From positions 444,544 through 508,543 of the forward strand of contig VXBM01000334.1 of the NCBI GenBank assembly GCA_013400155.1: a DNA stretch of 64,000 nt, in the 5' to 3' direction. This stretch comes from Helopsaltes ochotensis. Lineage: Eukaryota; Chordata; Aves; Passeriformes; Locustellidae. Shown piece after piece: positions 47,936 through 61,800 of this stretch. Each line of letters opens with the position of its first letter. Positions within the stretch are counted from its first letter, which is position 1. The notes below the pieces were generated by a model. It did no database searches, was not told where the DNA came from, and saw only the letters and a program-made list of their open reading frames with translations. The translations under genes were made by a program, and so were the position numbers.

Positions 47936-50900
47936 ATGTCACAACTTCAAGACACGATTCTGTATATCCCCCCAAATCATATAACCTTTCTGAGTGTCAA
48001 TATTATTTTTTTCCTGTTTAATTCTCATCCTTATTCTCGGGTTATTCCTTTTTAAATACAGCAGGATAGAAAGCCCTACTACAGTCATGGATAGAGAATA
48101 TTGACACTTTGAAAAAGTGTGGAATGGGACCAGTGTTACCTTGAAGACCTAGCACTCTGAATAGGTTTTTGCATAGGGTTATATGCCAGGAAGCCTAATT
48201 TTTATATTTTCATGCAATTAGGTAAAGTTACCCTATTCATAACAAGATGAAGCTGTGTTTTATAACCTAATTTCTGTTTTTTATTCCAACAGTAGTTACT
48301 TGGATGTGTCACCTGTGTTTCTCCTGTGCCTCTCTGAAACTTAGAGTTTTTGATTTCCATGGCCAAATTAATTTGTAGTCATGCTATTCTTTTTCATTTC
48401 TGTACCAACTTTATTTTAGTTTAAATAGCTCTTCTTCCTAACCAGTATTTCCTGCTCAGCAGAGCTTCCCACCATAAGACAGTGTAACTTGCAGCAATGT
48501 AGCCACGGGCTTAGGAGAAAGACATTCGCTCTTGTAGCCTTCACTTCTATACCCTGAAGGTATGCCCAGAGGTTTTCCCTCCTTGTCTCCCAGCAAAATA
48601 TCCATCTGCCATTTGGGCTAGAGCATCATGGACTGGGTAAAGGGCTCATAAAAATATCAGCTCGATGAGGCCATCTGGAGGGCAGGAGTCAGATAAGGTC
48701 GGGGAGGGACGAGGAATAAAGTAAGGAATAAACAGGAAAGGGAAGAAGTGAGTGCATGGGATCTCTAAAGAAGAGGTGATGGGGTTGAACAGTGCTACAG
48801 ATAGCCTGGAGCAAACTCTCTTGACTAGCTTTGGAGGCCTCTGTCATTGCCTGCTGCCGGCATACCACGGAGACTAGAAAACAGACATTTTGGGTCACAT
48901 GTGAGGTCAAGGCCTTTGTCAATTCACTTGGTTCTATTACCTGGTCTCTGGAGTCTTGCCATTAGGGTCATCAGTCTTCTGCAGCTCATAATGATGGTCC
49001 CCTGACCCGCTGGTGTCTCACAGCTCTGTGTACCTTGGAGCCAGCCCATTCCCCAAACCTGGTCACTAAACTGGATCCTGGGCTCCTTCATTATTTCTCA
49101 CACTACACTCTAATCATTTGCTTGCCTTCAAGCACAGTGTGCTTTCATTCTCCATCCCTCCTTCTCTTTCCCTCGTCCTCAGTCATGGCCACTTGAAACT
49201 CCCCTCACCATGCCTTTCTTGCACAGTTGAGCTAACAGCTTTTTCCATTTAGAAGGGTTATTACAAACTTTGCAAAGGTAGAGTCAGGCTTCTCTCCTCT
49301 CTGAAGTAAGTAATTTATTTTGAAATCAGAAAAGTTAGATTAAAATCAAACAACAACCTGATGAACAAGCAAAACTGGGAATTCATTTGCAATACTTACC
49401 CAGAGGTGGGCAATTTGTACCAAAGCATAACTACTATGTTTTAATCCATCTTTACTACTCTGCAAAATTAATTGCACACATTGAGGGAAGTTTTTTGTAT
49501 TCTTAGCTAAGAAGGGGGTTAGAAAGATTGTATATCACTAGGTTTGAGTGTCTGCTTTCATAATCCTCAACTTGGATGCACAGTATTACATTTGGGAAGA
49601 CTCCTTTCCTTTCATTACGCATCCATTTCATTTTAGTCCATTAATATTGACTGATACTGATTGATTTTTACTGGGGCGAAAAAGGGGGAAAGTGCTACAT
49701 GAATACAGAAACAGGATAGGCAAAATTTTTTTGCAAACACAAACTTGGATTTTTATGACTTTGTTCCGGTATGTCATTAAACAATAGATAATAGTTCCAG
49801 AGATCAGGGGGTTTGTGTGTATTCTGTAGAACACTTTAGCTATGAAATCAATTATAGTTGTATTTCGAGTTTTGCCTTGGTAAAGGTGGAACACAATGTG
49901 CAGAAGTAGAATATTAAAAAAGTTCAATTGGCTTAGTCCAAAAATTTTGTATTTAACAGAGACTCCCTCTGAATTAAAAAGACAATATTTTCAGCTTCCG
50001 TTTGGAATTTATATTCCGTAAATTCCTTCACAGAAATTAAGTCCAAATAAATTCGCCTGCAGATCCCAGGACACCTAGTATCAAATTGCTGCCTTTTAGA
50101 TAGGCTGAATAATACCTGCTCTCCAAAACCTAGCAGCAGGTTTTGTATGACCTCAGGCAGTAAAACCATCTCCACATGCACAGGCAGGTAAAGTGTTCCC
50201 AATGTCCTCAGCATGCCTGAGCTCATAGAAAATGAAAAGACTCCCCTGTCAGGCCCCAGAGGTATTTGGAGCATGTACTGATGGTGGCATGGAGGGTGTT
50301 ATTTTTTCCTGACCCTGAAGCCTTGAAGCATGAAATTTGATTATAATCATTGTCCCGTTGCAGAGCTGCAGAGAATTTATGAGTATTAAGAGCATGGCAG
50401 AAAGTTTCCTTTTCTCCATAGAAGACCACTGGTGGGTGTTTAGGGTGACCCTCAGATTTCAAATGCACACACACAGACACACAGAGCTTTCCCTACCACA
50501 CCCACAGGCCAGAGAGGGACAGCTAATTCACCTGAAAACATGTAAGCAGCATTTCTTTCTCTGCTGGATGAAGTGTTCAGGCATTCATTCCTCTCTCTGT
50601 TCAGTTAAGCTCAGAGGGAAATTCCTGAACCACATTTTGCTTCTATTTCCCAGGGTGAAACCACTGCAACTTCTCCATGTGAGACATGGTTTTCCAATCA
50701 CTTCCCGCCTTCTTTTGTGAAAGGTTTTTCCTAATCTCTGAAGTACTCGTGGGTCTCTTCTCAAGGCTGCTGCAGTGTGGGCACTCTCCCAGCTGGGCTG
50801 CATGTGGGGCAGGTTTGCCCCCTCACTTACAAGCCACCTTCATCCTGATGTGGCCTCTCCTTCCTTACAGCACCATGATTTGTCTTTGTTAATTTTCCCA

Positions 50901-51119
50901 TTTCTTCTCCTTGGAGCTGCTAATTTCCAGTGTACTGTCTTACACTGAAAATGTGTAGAAATACATTTTTCCCCCTAGTAACTGGATCTTTCTTTTGTAG
51001 ATGTTAGAGCAAACCCTACTGCATCCAGACCATGCACACAGCAGATCCGAGCACTAAGTATCTGATTCCTGGTATACATTACCAATGCAATCTTCTGAGA
51101 TCCAAAATCTTGCCAGCAA
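47936..51119. other. Intergenic sequence
   Basis: Unique AT-rich sequence with GC-richer patches at 48.6-49.2 and 50.4-50.9 kb. The 127-codon plus frame at 50337-50720 and the 113-codon minus frame at 50274-49933 have no recognisable protein features. No gene is supported. Confidence 0.6.
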
Positions 51120-51260
51120 AGACTTTGTGACTCATCCCGTGAGCCATCAACATAAATGCTAAATAGCTTTGAACCAGAAACTGAGTATTGAGAGACCTAT
51201 CAGAATCTGCCCAATTCATTGGAGATCTCCATTCTCATCTACACTGGGACCTGTCTGAAA
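51120..51260 (-). repeat. Possible old CR1 LINE fragment (reverse-transcriptase end region)
   Basis: The order gtgagccatcaacataaatgc, aaatagctttgaacca, gaaactgagtattgagagac parallels antisense CR1 sequence (tcatc-ataaatat-gaacagtactgg-cccagtactgacccc). It is strongly decayed. Confidence 0.28.
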
Positions 51261-51526
51261 ATTTCTGGATTTAGCACTTGCCTTCTTTCACCAGATAAAA
51301 GCTTTTAGAGCTAAACATAGAAATAAATAACTTAAATACGTTAATATATATTAGATATATATCAATATACTAAATACATACAAATACTTTGCCAAAACCG
51401 AAACCCAAGCAGATGCTATTGACCTATTATCACTATTGTCCAAACTGTAGATAAATCAAATACAGTGAAATTTGATTTAAGAAGCTCTACCTGCCATGAA
51501 ACCAAGACATCGATTACCTGCATTTT

Positions 51527-51700
51527 TCATAGAATTGTAGAATCATTGAGGTTGGATGACACTTTCGAGATCATCCAGTCCAAACATTCACCCAACAATG
51601 CCACTGTAACTTCTAAACCACTAAATCATATCACCCAGCAGATGCAGACACATCTGGAACACATTTCTAGCCTCACCTCTTTGCTGCTACATCCTTATAG
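51527..51700 (-). repeat. CR1 LINE 3' end, minus orientation
   Basis: It begins tcatagaattgtagaatc, the complement of the CR1 tail. The sequence attgaggttggatgacactt and gatcatccagtccaaacatt follows, the classic avian CR1 3' segment. The following bases (cccaacaatgccactgtaac ... taaaccac) keep the CR1 order. The element is 5'-truncated, as most CR1 copies are. Confidence 0.88.
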
Positions 51701-53000
51701 AAGCCATTCCAGAGTTTTGCCTCTCAGGTTCCATATATTTTCCCCATCCTTTTAATATTGCAAATGAATATAATGAAATAGTTCAATATATTGAAATATT
51801 AGTGCTAGTAAAGAAAAAATATCTTCCTTTATTTCCTTTAAAATTCTAGGTGTGACATTTCTAGGATGGTGTATTTGAAAAGTGTAAATTTGATAGGCAC
51901 TGCTTTGAATTTTCCCATGTTAATCTTCTAAAAATGAAAAAAAAAACTTCTGTGCCAGCTGAAAATTTGTTGCTGCGGTTTATATTTTTCTTTTTGCCTA
52001 CACAAACTGAGTAGAGAACTGGCCCTTTTATACCACTAAAGTATACAGAGGAAATCCGAGCTTCATGTGAGACCTTCACTCAGAGGCTTTTAGGAAGCAG
52101 GTTTGGGGACCCTCCCTGCCACTGTGGTGGTGGGTGCTTGGGGCTGCCCATTCCTTGGTGGCTGCCACACCCACCAATGCCCAGGGCACACCTCTGGATG
52201 TTTCATCTTCAGCTTCCTCTTGAGAAGCTGAGGTAAATTGAATACATTTCAGCTACATGGTTGGCAAGTTTTGTGTTTGGATCCTGACCGCATGTGGTTC
52301 AACAGATGATTTTTCTAAGTATTTAAAGAGCTGCAAAGAAAGCAACATTTCTGGGTTTAGTATTTTAATCACTGTTTAATGATGCACTGTGCCTTTACTG
52401 CTGCCTTGCTCTACAGTTTTTCTTCCCCAACACTTACTTCTGATCTTCAGGGTGTATTTAAGCAATGCAAAATTTAACAGATTGCAAAGCACTTACTGTG
52501 TATCTTGGCATTAATTGCATTACCATTCCTGTTTTTCTCTCTACAGTTATTACTTATGATACCTATATAAGGCCTTCCCCCAGATCTCTTAATTGATATT
52601 GATGTTATTGATGACTGTGGCTTGAGAGCTCTTGCCTTTGTTGCTGTAGGGCATTTTGCTCTCAGATTGCACCAAATAGTAATTATCTTTTTTAGTGTAT
52701 TGGATTTTAAATCACATAGATTTAAATAACTTTTCCTGCAGTGTAGAAATAGGCTTCCTACAGCTAGTTTGAAATAATCACTCAAGGGAAGTTTGAGGAG
52801 ATATCACAGGATGGCCACAGCACTCTTGGGAAGGTGACTGTTGGGGAGGTTCAGGATTGCTCTGTATACTCCAACACTTATCACAGGAGTTACAACCACC
52901 TTTGATTGTTTCTTGTCACATTGCACAATGACAACCAGCAGGTTTTTTCCTCTGAACTATCATAACTAATGAAAAATCACAACAAAAAGCTTGCTGCTTC

Positions 53001-53216
53001 GTAGAATCACTTAACAATTTGTGTTGGAAGGAATTTTAAGGGTAGTCTAGTCCAACTCTTCTTCAATGAGCAGGAGCAACTTCAAATAAATCAGCTTTCT
53101 CAGAACCCAATCCAACTCAACCCTGGATATTTCCAGGGATGAAGTGTCCACAACTCCCTGGGTAACCTGTTCCAGCAGCTTGAGAAAGCCTCACTTAACC
53201 TGATGAACAAAATTCA
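53001..53216 (-). repeat. CR1 LINE 3' end, minus orientation
   Basis: It begins gtagaatcacttaacaattt and continues tgttggaaggaattttaagg and tagtctagtccaactcttct. Later come atttccagggatgaagtgtc and ctgggtaacctgttccagca, all in CR1 antisense order. It is more complete in its 3' region than the copy at 51.5 kb. Confidence 0.88.
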
Positions 53217-56200
53217 TGGCATGATATAGAAGTTACTAGAATTGTTTTGGTTTTGTGCTAACATAAGCACCAGCTGCTTCAACTGAAGTATTAAAATAAA
53301 TCCTAGAGGCTTTCTACAGTTGGTTGGTTTTATAAAACACTTCTGATGCTTTACCAAAATTGTCCACAAGAGCTAAACATGTAGAAAAATTCATCTCAGC
53401 TGAGATAAGCTCAGATATGCTTAAATATTGCATTATATTATTTTGGAGTTTAGTTGCCTGAAAACATCTTTCTAAGACAATATCTTTCTAAGAGCTTTGA
53501 AGCCACTTGTGCATGTTACTGTGCTAGAACTTTTGTGTATAATCTCATACTGCTCTTAACTGAGACAATCAGTTCTCAGGGAATTTACATAATACTAAGT
53601 GGAAAAACTAAAATAAACTAAAATGTGTCCCCAGTGCAGATGAGAAAGGCTAAAATATGTTGATTAAATGCTGGCATATGTGGCCAAGCATGTGAATCAG
53701 GTGAAGAGCAATATAAGCGTAAACATGTAATTAAAGGTAAAATCTTTGTCCTTAAGGAACCAAGCCAGCCCTTCAAGAAACTGCAAAACCTGAGAAGTCT
53801 CCCCAACACTGTAGCCATGCACGAGTTGAGAGCAGTTACTGATCCTCCATGAGAGACCATGACTTGGAAATTACTCCTCAGTGGCAGTTGAGGAATTAAT
53901 CTGAATTTATGATTTGGTTTTAGTAAGTTTAAAAGAAGATCTGTATTTCTAACATGTCTAAGCTAGTTGAGCAGAAAAATAGAATAAACATTAAAGTACT
54001 GGACATGCTCAAATGAAACATTATCTCTAAAAATCTTATTAAATCAAGTGCCCAATATAAATTGCAGTAGAACAAGCTGAATGGGCATTTCTGAGACGTT
54101 CTGTATGGCTGAGAACATAAAAATATGGTTCCTGATTTGTGCCATTATGGAGCTTCAGCTTCAGTTTTTGTTGCCTTAGATGTTCCAATATCCCTGTGAG
54201 TATTATTCTCCACTGAAGCTAATTAGAGATTTATAGGGGAGATTTAATTACAGGTCTAAGACTTGTATTTTATTTTACTTCTATCTTAGACTCATTTATT
54301 AAGTTTCCATTTATCAGATTTCTTATTTCTTCTTATTAATATCATAAAAGTATTAAAATAAAAAAATCAAAATGTAACACATATAGTTGTATTTGCACAA
54401 CCTGCAAACCACAACTTTCACACTTTAGCGATTGTAACAAATGGGAAATAAAAAACTGTAGGATAAAACGCCTCAAATTGAATTTCTCAAGACTTTGCTT
54501 TATTTTTTGGCTGTTAAAACTAGCTGTAAGAAAACAGGATCTTTGTTTCTTAAGACTTTTTTCCCTTCCACTTCCTATCCTAAGCCACAGATTGAAATCC
54601 TGTTGTCATCACAGTCTGTCGTGGGAATATGATACGATGCTGTTCTCACTGACCGCAAAATGTGTTTAAACTCAGAAACAGAGGGAACCACATTGTATAA
54701 TCTCTTTCCTCAGTTTATATGACGTAGAGTCGAGTCAGCCTCAAAGTATCAAATGGGTAATGAGTAAAATGTTGAGATAAGGAAAAGAATTAGAAAGCAG
54801 AATGTTCTGGGTATATGAGAAAAAATCTCAAATTATTTTTTTCAAGAGTGTCAGTACCTTTTACTTACTGAAAGCTAGTTTGTGCACCAGGCTCAGTGTG
54901 TTCAACGATTTTATGTTAAGTCTCTTCAGGCTTGAGACACAAGGTCAGAGACTATGAACAAAAATTTGATCCTCAGCTCTCTTCTTTCTGCATAAAACTG
55001 TGCAAACTGCCTTGCAGAAGCACACAGTGTGCAGTGGCAGGATCCCCCAGTCAGAAGGGCATCAGCATACCATGGCTCATGGCAACTCAAAGGGAAGCTC
55101 TGGAAAATGAACGGATCCTCAGGACCAGCCTTATGTCATTAGGTGTCTTGCCAGGTTTTGTATTACTTCATCACAGAGAAGTCATGAGCTCTTTCAATCC
55201 CAGGTACAGTTTTCCTCCACTTCCCTCTTGTTACATCAGTACTAGCACAGGCAGTGAAATTTGGCTCATGAATGTTTGCATCTAATCTTTACCTGTTACA
55301 AAATTGAAAAGAAAAAATTAAAAATCAATAACTGTACAGATTTTTTTTTATTAGACACAAGGATCTCTATCAGAAAAGAAAGGTTATATGAGAAACAACA
55401 TATAGGATATTGGATGCACCACAATATTTCCCACTCAACTTTTTGTGCACTTATAACAAGGAATGTACTTAAAATCTATTTTTTTTTCATAAGGGAAATA
55501 TGAAACCTAACAAGAATGTTAGACAAAATCTCCATGGGTTAGGAGAGAACATAAAGATCATCCTCTAAAGAACTGCTCATCCTTAATCTCTTCATAGGTT
55601 GTGGCCAACAGGAAGACAAGAAGTCTCTATACTTACAAGTAATCATAGCTGCAAAATCTGTATTTTGCTTGCATCATTTTGTGCACTGAGTTGGTTGAAG
55701 GTAGAGCAAGATCTGCTCATAAGATTGTCAAGGTGTCTTAATTTGAAAACACAAGGTTATCAAAATATGCTCCAAAGCTTTACAATAAGGAAAGAAAATA
55801 ATGAAAGATTTCATACTACCAACACCGTTAATGAAGGAAGAAGTGCAGACAGCACACACTCAACTTCTTTTCTCTGCTGATCTCTGAAGAAAAGGCAGGT
55901 CATTCTTACCTTGATGAAATGCCAACAGGTGAAGTTAAAATTGGAACTCCAGGAAGAAACAAGACATTGGTGGAAATAGGTCTGCACAAGGAAGTCTTGA
56001 AAGCAAAGGAAAAATAGACATATATGTTTGAGTTACAAAGAACATTTGAACTACCTAATCTGTGAATGAGGATCTTGAGAATAGTGTGGCTTTCCTACTC
56101 CCAGGATAACCCTCCCCCACCAGCATGGCCTGGTGCTTCTTGATAGGCCATTTTCTGGGGAAATTGAAAACCAGGGCTTTAGTCTTTTCAGTCTGAGATA

Positions 56201-57109
56201 ACACTTAAACAGATTCAAACAGACATACATCCAGGTGCAAAACACAGCTGAGACCTTCCACATCGTTTATAAGGATCAATGATCCCTTTTCAACTGATAA
56301 CTATGGCAGGCAAAATGGACATATCCCAGAGCAGACCACAGTCCACCCTGCCTTGTCCCTGAATTTAGCACTCCAAAGGCAGTGACTTGTTTGTCTGCTT
56401 GGTTCAAAATACACAACTCTGTGAATATGAATAGGAAGTTCCTGTGCACATTACGTCTAGAGCATTTCTAATTGTAATATAATTTTGAGTTTCAGGAAGG
56501 CTGGTCAGATGTGAAAATGTAAAGGGAACTGATCCTGATGATAACGATAAGGACAAAGGGGCGTTTGGTGTTTAGCTCATGTTCTCTTAGAACACGGTCT
56601 GATAATAAAAGGAACAAAAGAAATGTGATGAATGAGAGTGGGGCTCCTAAGAGGAAACAAAACACAGTTGCAAACAAAGATAGTGAAATAATAGGGATGC
56701 TTTAAACCAGCTGGCAGAAATTTTCCCGCAGAAACTAAAAGACACAAAATTCACATGGGCCATAAAGGCTGATTGCTAAACATGTATTTGTTTGTAAACA
56801 AGGTGTAGTTTGGAGTCAGGAAGAGTCAGGGCTGGATGACTTGCTGACTGAATGGAACATTAATTTGGTCAATTGAACCTTCAATTCTCCTAAAACTTCA
56901 AAGACTTGTTTAAATAATGTAGCTATTCTGTATTTCAAATGAAAAATAACCTTGGACATAAGCATTTCCCTGTTTTTAGATTTTGCAAAAGGAAATTGGG
57001 CACTTAGCAGTAGAAAACAAAATTGCAAGCATAAAAATCCAGCATGTGAATCTGCATTTTTTGGCATCCAGTTTAGATGAAACAGAAATAATAACAATAA
57101 TAAGTGTCA
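53217..57109. other. Intergenic sequence
   Basis: AT-rich unique sequence. The 117-codon plus frame at 54932-55285 ends near a possible donor (cccag|gtacag, about 55202) but has no recognisable domain or other exons. No repeats are identified. Confidence 0.6.
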
Positions 57110-57146
57110 NNNNNNNNNNNNNNNNNNNNNNNNNNNNNNNNNNNNN
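57110..57146. other. Assembly gap (37 N)
   Basis: A short run of N directly abutting a long poly-T tract, consistent with a homopolymer that broke the assembly. Confidence 0.99.

Positions 57147-57181
<35 letters not shown>
57147..57181. repeat. Poly-T tract (35 bases) next to the gap
   Basis: An uninterrupted T run whose left end is lost in the gap. It may be a simple homopolymer or the complement of a poly-A tail of an inserted minus-strand sequence. The sequence to its right has no recognised gene. Confidence 0.95.
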
Positions 57182-58084
57182 CAGCTGTGGGAGGACTACC
57201 TGGAGTCTTCTTAGCACAGATCCTCTCAAACCCAAAGAAATAGTTTCACTTATTGACACAAAAGATTCTGCTCATAAGATACAGAATAACAGAGCAAAGT
57301 TAACTTCCTAAGTGAGGAGTGTGATCAACACATGCTAGAAAACCTTTCAGGACCATTTGTAGAAATAGCTGTAGTTGTGTTGTTTGCATTAGCACTCCTA
57401 AGTATTCCCAAGCTGAGACCAGATCTTCGTGTTTGCTCAGGCATAAGGGGAAGTGTTAATGTTTACTGAGACAGAATGCTGTTGCTCAAGGAGCTTAATT
57501 AACTTTATCGTTCTTGGCCCATGGTGTCTCACACTGAGCACCAGAAAAAGGCAGATAAGGACATCCCCATTTTCTGTGTTTTTTGAGTAACTGTGACAAG
57601 TGGAAACATCAGGCTGAAAACGACCCTATTCTATTACCAGTTTTTCTTACCAAATCCTCATTATAAAAGAAGAGTGTGGAAGTGGAAATAATCAAATTGT
57701 GCATTGAAAGAGATATATTTCATATGAATTAAAGATACTTATCTGCCTTAAAATAACCTGACAGAGAGCTACTGTGCTTCATTCAGTTAGAAAGACTTGG
57801 TTTTCATGTTTATTTTCCACTTCCAAATGAGAACCCCTGGGATATGGTAACTTAGCTGGAGCTGTTTGTCTTGAAATTTTTACTCAGAATCCAACCTGGT
57901 TTGCAATAATCAAAGGTTATTATCTGATGGGCAGAAATGGAGAAAATAATATCTTTGGATTTTTTTCTTGCAATTTCTAAATTACTTTGGTTAGAATGTG
58001 AGAACAGCAACCCCCAGATAGGCAGGGGACTGGTCTAGCTCAGTCTCTGACACTGGACGCTGAGAAGGATGTGATGGATCTGCC

Positions 58085-58490
58085 TTATCTATGTCTGGTA
58101 GGTTTTTAAACTTCTCTATGCTTTTGGTCTCTGTGACACCCTCTTGCAATGAGTTTCTAATTTTAATCACACCTTATATGAAAAAGCACCATCTCATAAT
58201 TTTAAGTCTGTGATGACCCACAGCTATGTAAAAATAGGTGTTTACATTCTATATCATTAATGATTTACAGATATCCAATAAAACTTTTTTAGCTGCTTTT
58301 TTTTCTATGCTGAAGAGTAATAAAAGGGAAAATAATCCGTAATATTTAATCGCCTTGCTTAGGTGTTGTTCCCATTCTCTGATCCTAATTGCTGCCTATC
58401 TGTACCTTTTCTTAGTTATACTGTATCAGTGGAGACAAAGGCCATGCAATACTCAAGATACAGTTTCACCAGTGGCTCAAAGGTTGGTAT
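58085..58490 (-). repeat. Ancient CR1/L3-type LINE fragment, minus orientation
   Basis: Read on the plus strand it follows the antisense of old amniote CR1: cttgcaatgagtttctaatt, ttaatcacaccttatatgaa, aaagcaccatctc, ttctatgctgaagagtaata, ctgtaccttttcttagttat and atgcaatactcaagatacag, then tttcaccagtggctcaaagg. Divergence is much higher than for the 51.5 and 53.0 kb copies, so this insertion is older. Confidence 0.7.
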
Positions 58491-58810
58491 ATTCACGGTT
58501 TATGTTTCTTTTTGATACCTGCACTTAATGAGCACCTGATAAACAATGTTTAGTTCATTGGTGAAGAGCGACTTCAACCTTTACAAATCATGCTTACTCC
58601 CTTACATATAAAGCCATATGAGTTCACCTTTAATTTATTTTTTTAATGACTCCTGTCATTTATTTTTTACTAATTTCACCATTTGCAAGCAGCTCTCTTC
58701 TTGAACTTGGTATGTTGGTGCCTTTTCCATTTTTTGCAGGGATAATGTATTTGAATACCTTAGACAACTACAGAGCTATTCTTCCATAGTCATATGTAGA
58801 AATATGACTT

Positions 58811-58834
58811 TAATAATAATAATAATAATAATAA
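58811..58834. repeat. (TAA)8 microsatellite
   Basis: Eight perfect TAA units (taataataa...) in AT-rich intergenic DNA. Confidence 0.95.
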
Positions 58835-61800
58835 GTCATATGTGGAAAAATTACATTCAAAATACTTTTAAATGATCGGGATTAAATCTAGAATGGCTTT
58901 TCTTCTTGTGGATCATCTGACTAGTTGGGCCAAGAACTGAAACTATCTAACCCGGTTGTCTCTGAATAATAGCGTGCTCTGAACTCTTCCTAATCCCCCT
59001 GCAGACAGCTGCAGTCTCCCCTTGCACCCATCTGACCCTTGCAGCCTTTAATCTGAGGGTGCTTTGCAGCTGCTGTCACCCTCTGTGTGAGTCACCAGAA
59101 GCACAGCCTTGATCATCAGGTGGATTTATCACGCTGAACTTTACCCACTGAGCAGGTAAATATTTTGCCACAGTTTGCCAGGCAGACTCCCATGCTTGTA
59201 ATCAACTGAGAGGGACAGGCATGCACAGCACATTGCTGATTCTACCAGCTTTGGAAAGGGGGTCTGTCCTGTAGATTGTCCAGTCTGACTTCCCCAGTGC
59301 AGGACAACTGGTTTTTAGCTGTTGTTCCTTCCTGGATAGGAAATTTCAACCTAAAATAATTTTACAGCACATATTCTTTCTGTTACTAATGCGAAGCTGA
59401 GCTTTCTTTTAACAAACACTATGGCTCCTCTAATGGTGTAGTCTTCTCTGTTATTCAGATCTATTTGAACTTCACTGTATTACAGTATCACACTGATTAT
59501 TTTCTATCAGATCCCTACTGCTATAAACATTTAAAATTAAATATTCCTGTTCACTAACCTCCATCCTCAGACTCCCAGCAGTTTTCATGTGGAATACTGA
59601 TCTAACCCTTGTTTGTATGTCTGACTTCTTTCGAGTGTTTGCACCAATCTTTGTTGCCTGCTGTTTGGATTTTGTCATCTTCTCTCAGGCATGCAGAGTG
59701 TTTTCAGTTTTGCCCTTTCAATAATGAGTCACTCCAACTGGCATGGTCTCCTGCATCTGTCACTGTGTCCCCAGCCCTCCATTTTAAAGCACTCCTACAT
59801 TCTTTTTTTTTTTTTTTTTTAATCCTGAATGCTAGCAGAGTCTTTCCCTTCTACACTGAAAGCTGGGGTTTTCACACATTCTGTGTTTGCCTCTATTATA
59901 TTTACTGGAACGATAGTTTATGGAAATAAAGACTCTTAAACACAATACTTGAGATGTTCAGGGAATAGAAATCTTAAATGATAAATAAGAATCTGTGTAA
60001 TGTCCTCATGGGACACTCAGTCATAGCAGCCCAGTTCAACAAGAGAGCAGAGAGACATGGTGAGACGATCTTGCTGACAGATCCTTGGTACACATCAGTT
60101 CGGTTAGAAGGAACAGCAAACACAGTTTGTGCATAATTTATCAAAAATGGAGATTTGTGGTTTTAAATAAGCAAACAAAATTCAAGTATTTCTCAACCTG
60201 TACACAACTATACAACAGAAATAAAGAAACAGACACATTTGCAAACAAAGATATGAATCTTTTGAAGTAAATGATTTATTAAAAATTATATTGGCTCAAG
60301 TGCTCACTGAGGCGTGCTATTAGGCTGAGCTAATTTCTTGTGTCTGCCTTGGAAAGCCATTACCCCAACTGTCACCATGGTTTGCATGTGCAGCACAGAG
60401 GAACACACAAAACCTGTGTCCTCCCCCTCCAGGGAGTGCTCCCAGAAAGCTTTCCAGCCTTGAGTTCCATTACAGATTTGTCCTTCTACTAGGCCTGCAG
60501 GGAATCCCATGTCCATGTAAAGCCCATGGAAATAATACAGCCTTGTGCTGCACGTGGTCTTTCTCTACAGTCAGCCTTACATGCATACTTAAAGGGTGTG
60601 CTGGGGAGGCTGATGTTCTTCATAAATCCAAGCCTTTGCAGAATATTCACCGTGCTTCCTCTCATTACACTATACCAAGGGCTCCTTCAATACAAGGGAG
60701 GATTAAGCTTGGTCAAGCCAGTACTTTCAGAGGCATCCCACCCCTGACACCCCCCTCAAACCCCCTCATTCCCAAAAAATTAAATTCTCCAGAAAATTAA
60801 AGGTATTTGTATTTATGACTAAGAGAAAAAACTGAAAATTCCACGTGGAACTTCCTAGATGTGTTGTGCGTGCATAAACCCTTGGGTATTTTACACAGAA
60901 ATGTTGATTATAATTATAGTACTAGAACATTTCTATCTGCCAAAGCGTCTGCCTTGCACCTGCTCTCCTACCATGGAAAGAGAGCAGTGAGAAAGAACAG
61001 AAGCTGCATCAGGGAAGGGAAGAAAAATAGTAACCTCTTTAGAAAAGCACCATTGGTTTTTATTCAATTTTTTTCTTGGCTTCAGTGTGGGGAAAAAACA
61101 AGCATGCATCTTCCACTCTTTGCCTGCTCATGTTATAAGCAAACTTATGAAGGGCATCTCAGATCTACAGTTCTTTGAAGAATTGAAATGAAAGGAAGGA
61201 TCCTCAGAAGCTGGTATTTTCTCTTTGTCTGATTGAACAGTAACAGGTCTCGCAGTGTCAAGACAGGTTTTCTCTCCCTCCCTCTGAATGGAACATGTTT
61301 ATTGGCACTGTTTATATCACCTGAGAATTCATATGGCTCCCTTGCAGGTCACAGTAAAGTCACTGCAGGTTTCAGAGGGAGCCAGGGCAAGATTTAAAAC
61401 AGCATTTCCTTTTGAGGCCATTGAGTCCTTTCTAGATTCCAAGTGTGCTGCCAGCCAACATAAGGTTTTCCCAGAGAAAAGCAAAATGTGCACCTGGAAA
61501 TGAAGCCCTCAGTTATTCTGCAGTAAATACATAGCCCTGGGTTTCATATATAATGAAAATTATATATTAATATACATAGTAATATATGTTCAAATGCAAA
61601 AAAACCCTTTGTCTCAACAAGGTGCTTAAGAATGCTTATGCATAAAAGTTGCGTTAACATAGCATTCACATAATATTTTAAAAAATTATGCCTAGCACTC
61701 CATATTTGTGTCCTCTTAATCCTTTCTATGTAACTCAGTAAATAAATAAATTAATAAACCCACAATTAAATATACATTTCAGTGTATTTAAAGTATTTAT

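Noticed and set aside
50337..50720. 127-codon plus-strand frame containing LCWMK
   Set aside because: It briefly recalled the LCWVMT motif of core-1 galactosyltransferases, which would have fitted a type II enzyme, but the surrounding residues do not match that family.
56983..57243. 86-codon frame across the second gap
   Set aside because: It is made of N and a poly-T run (poly-Phe); not coding.
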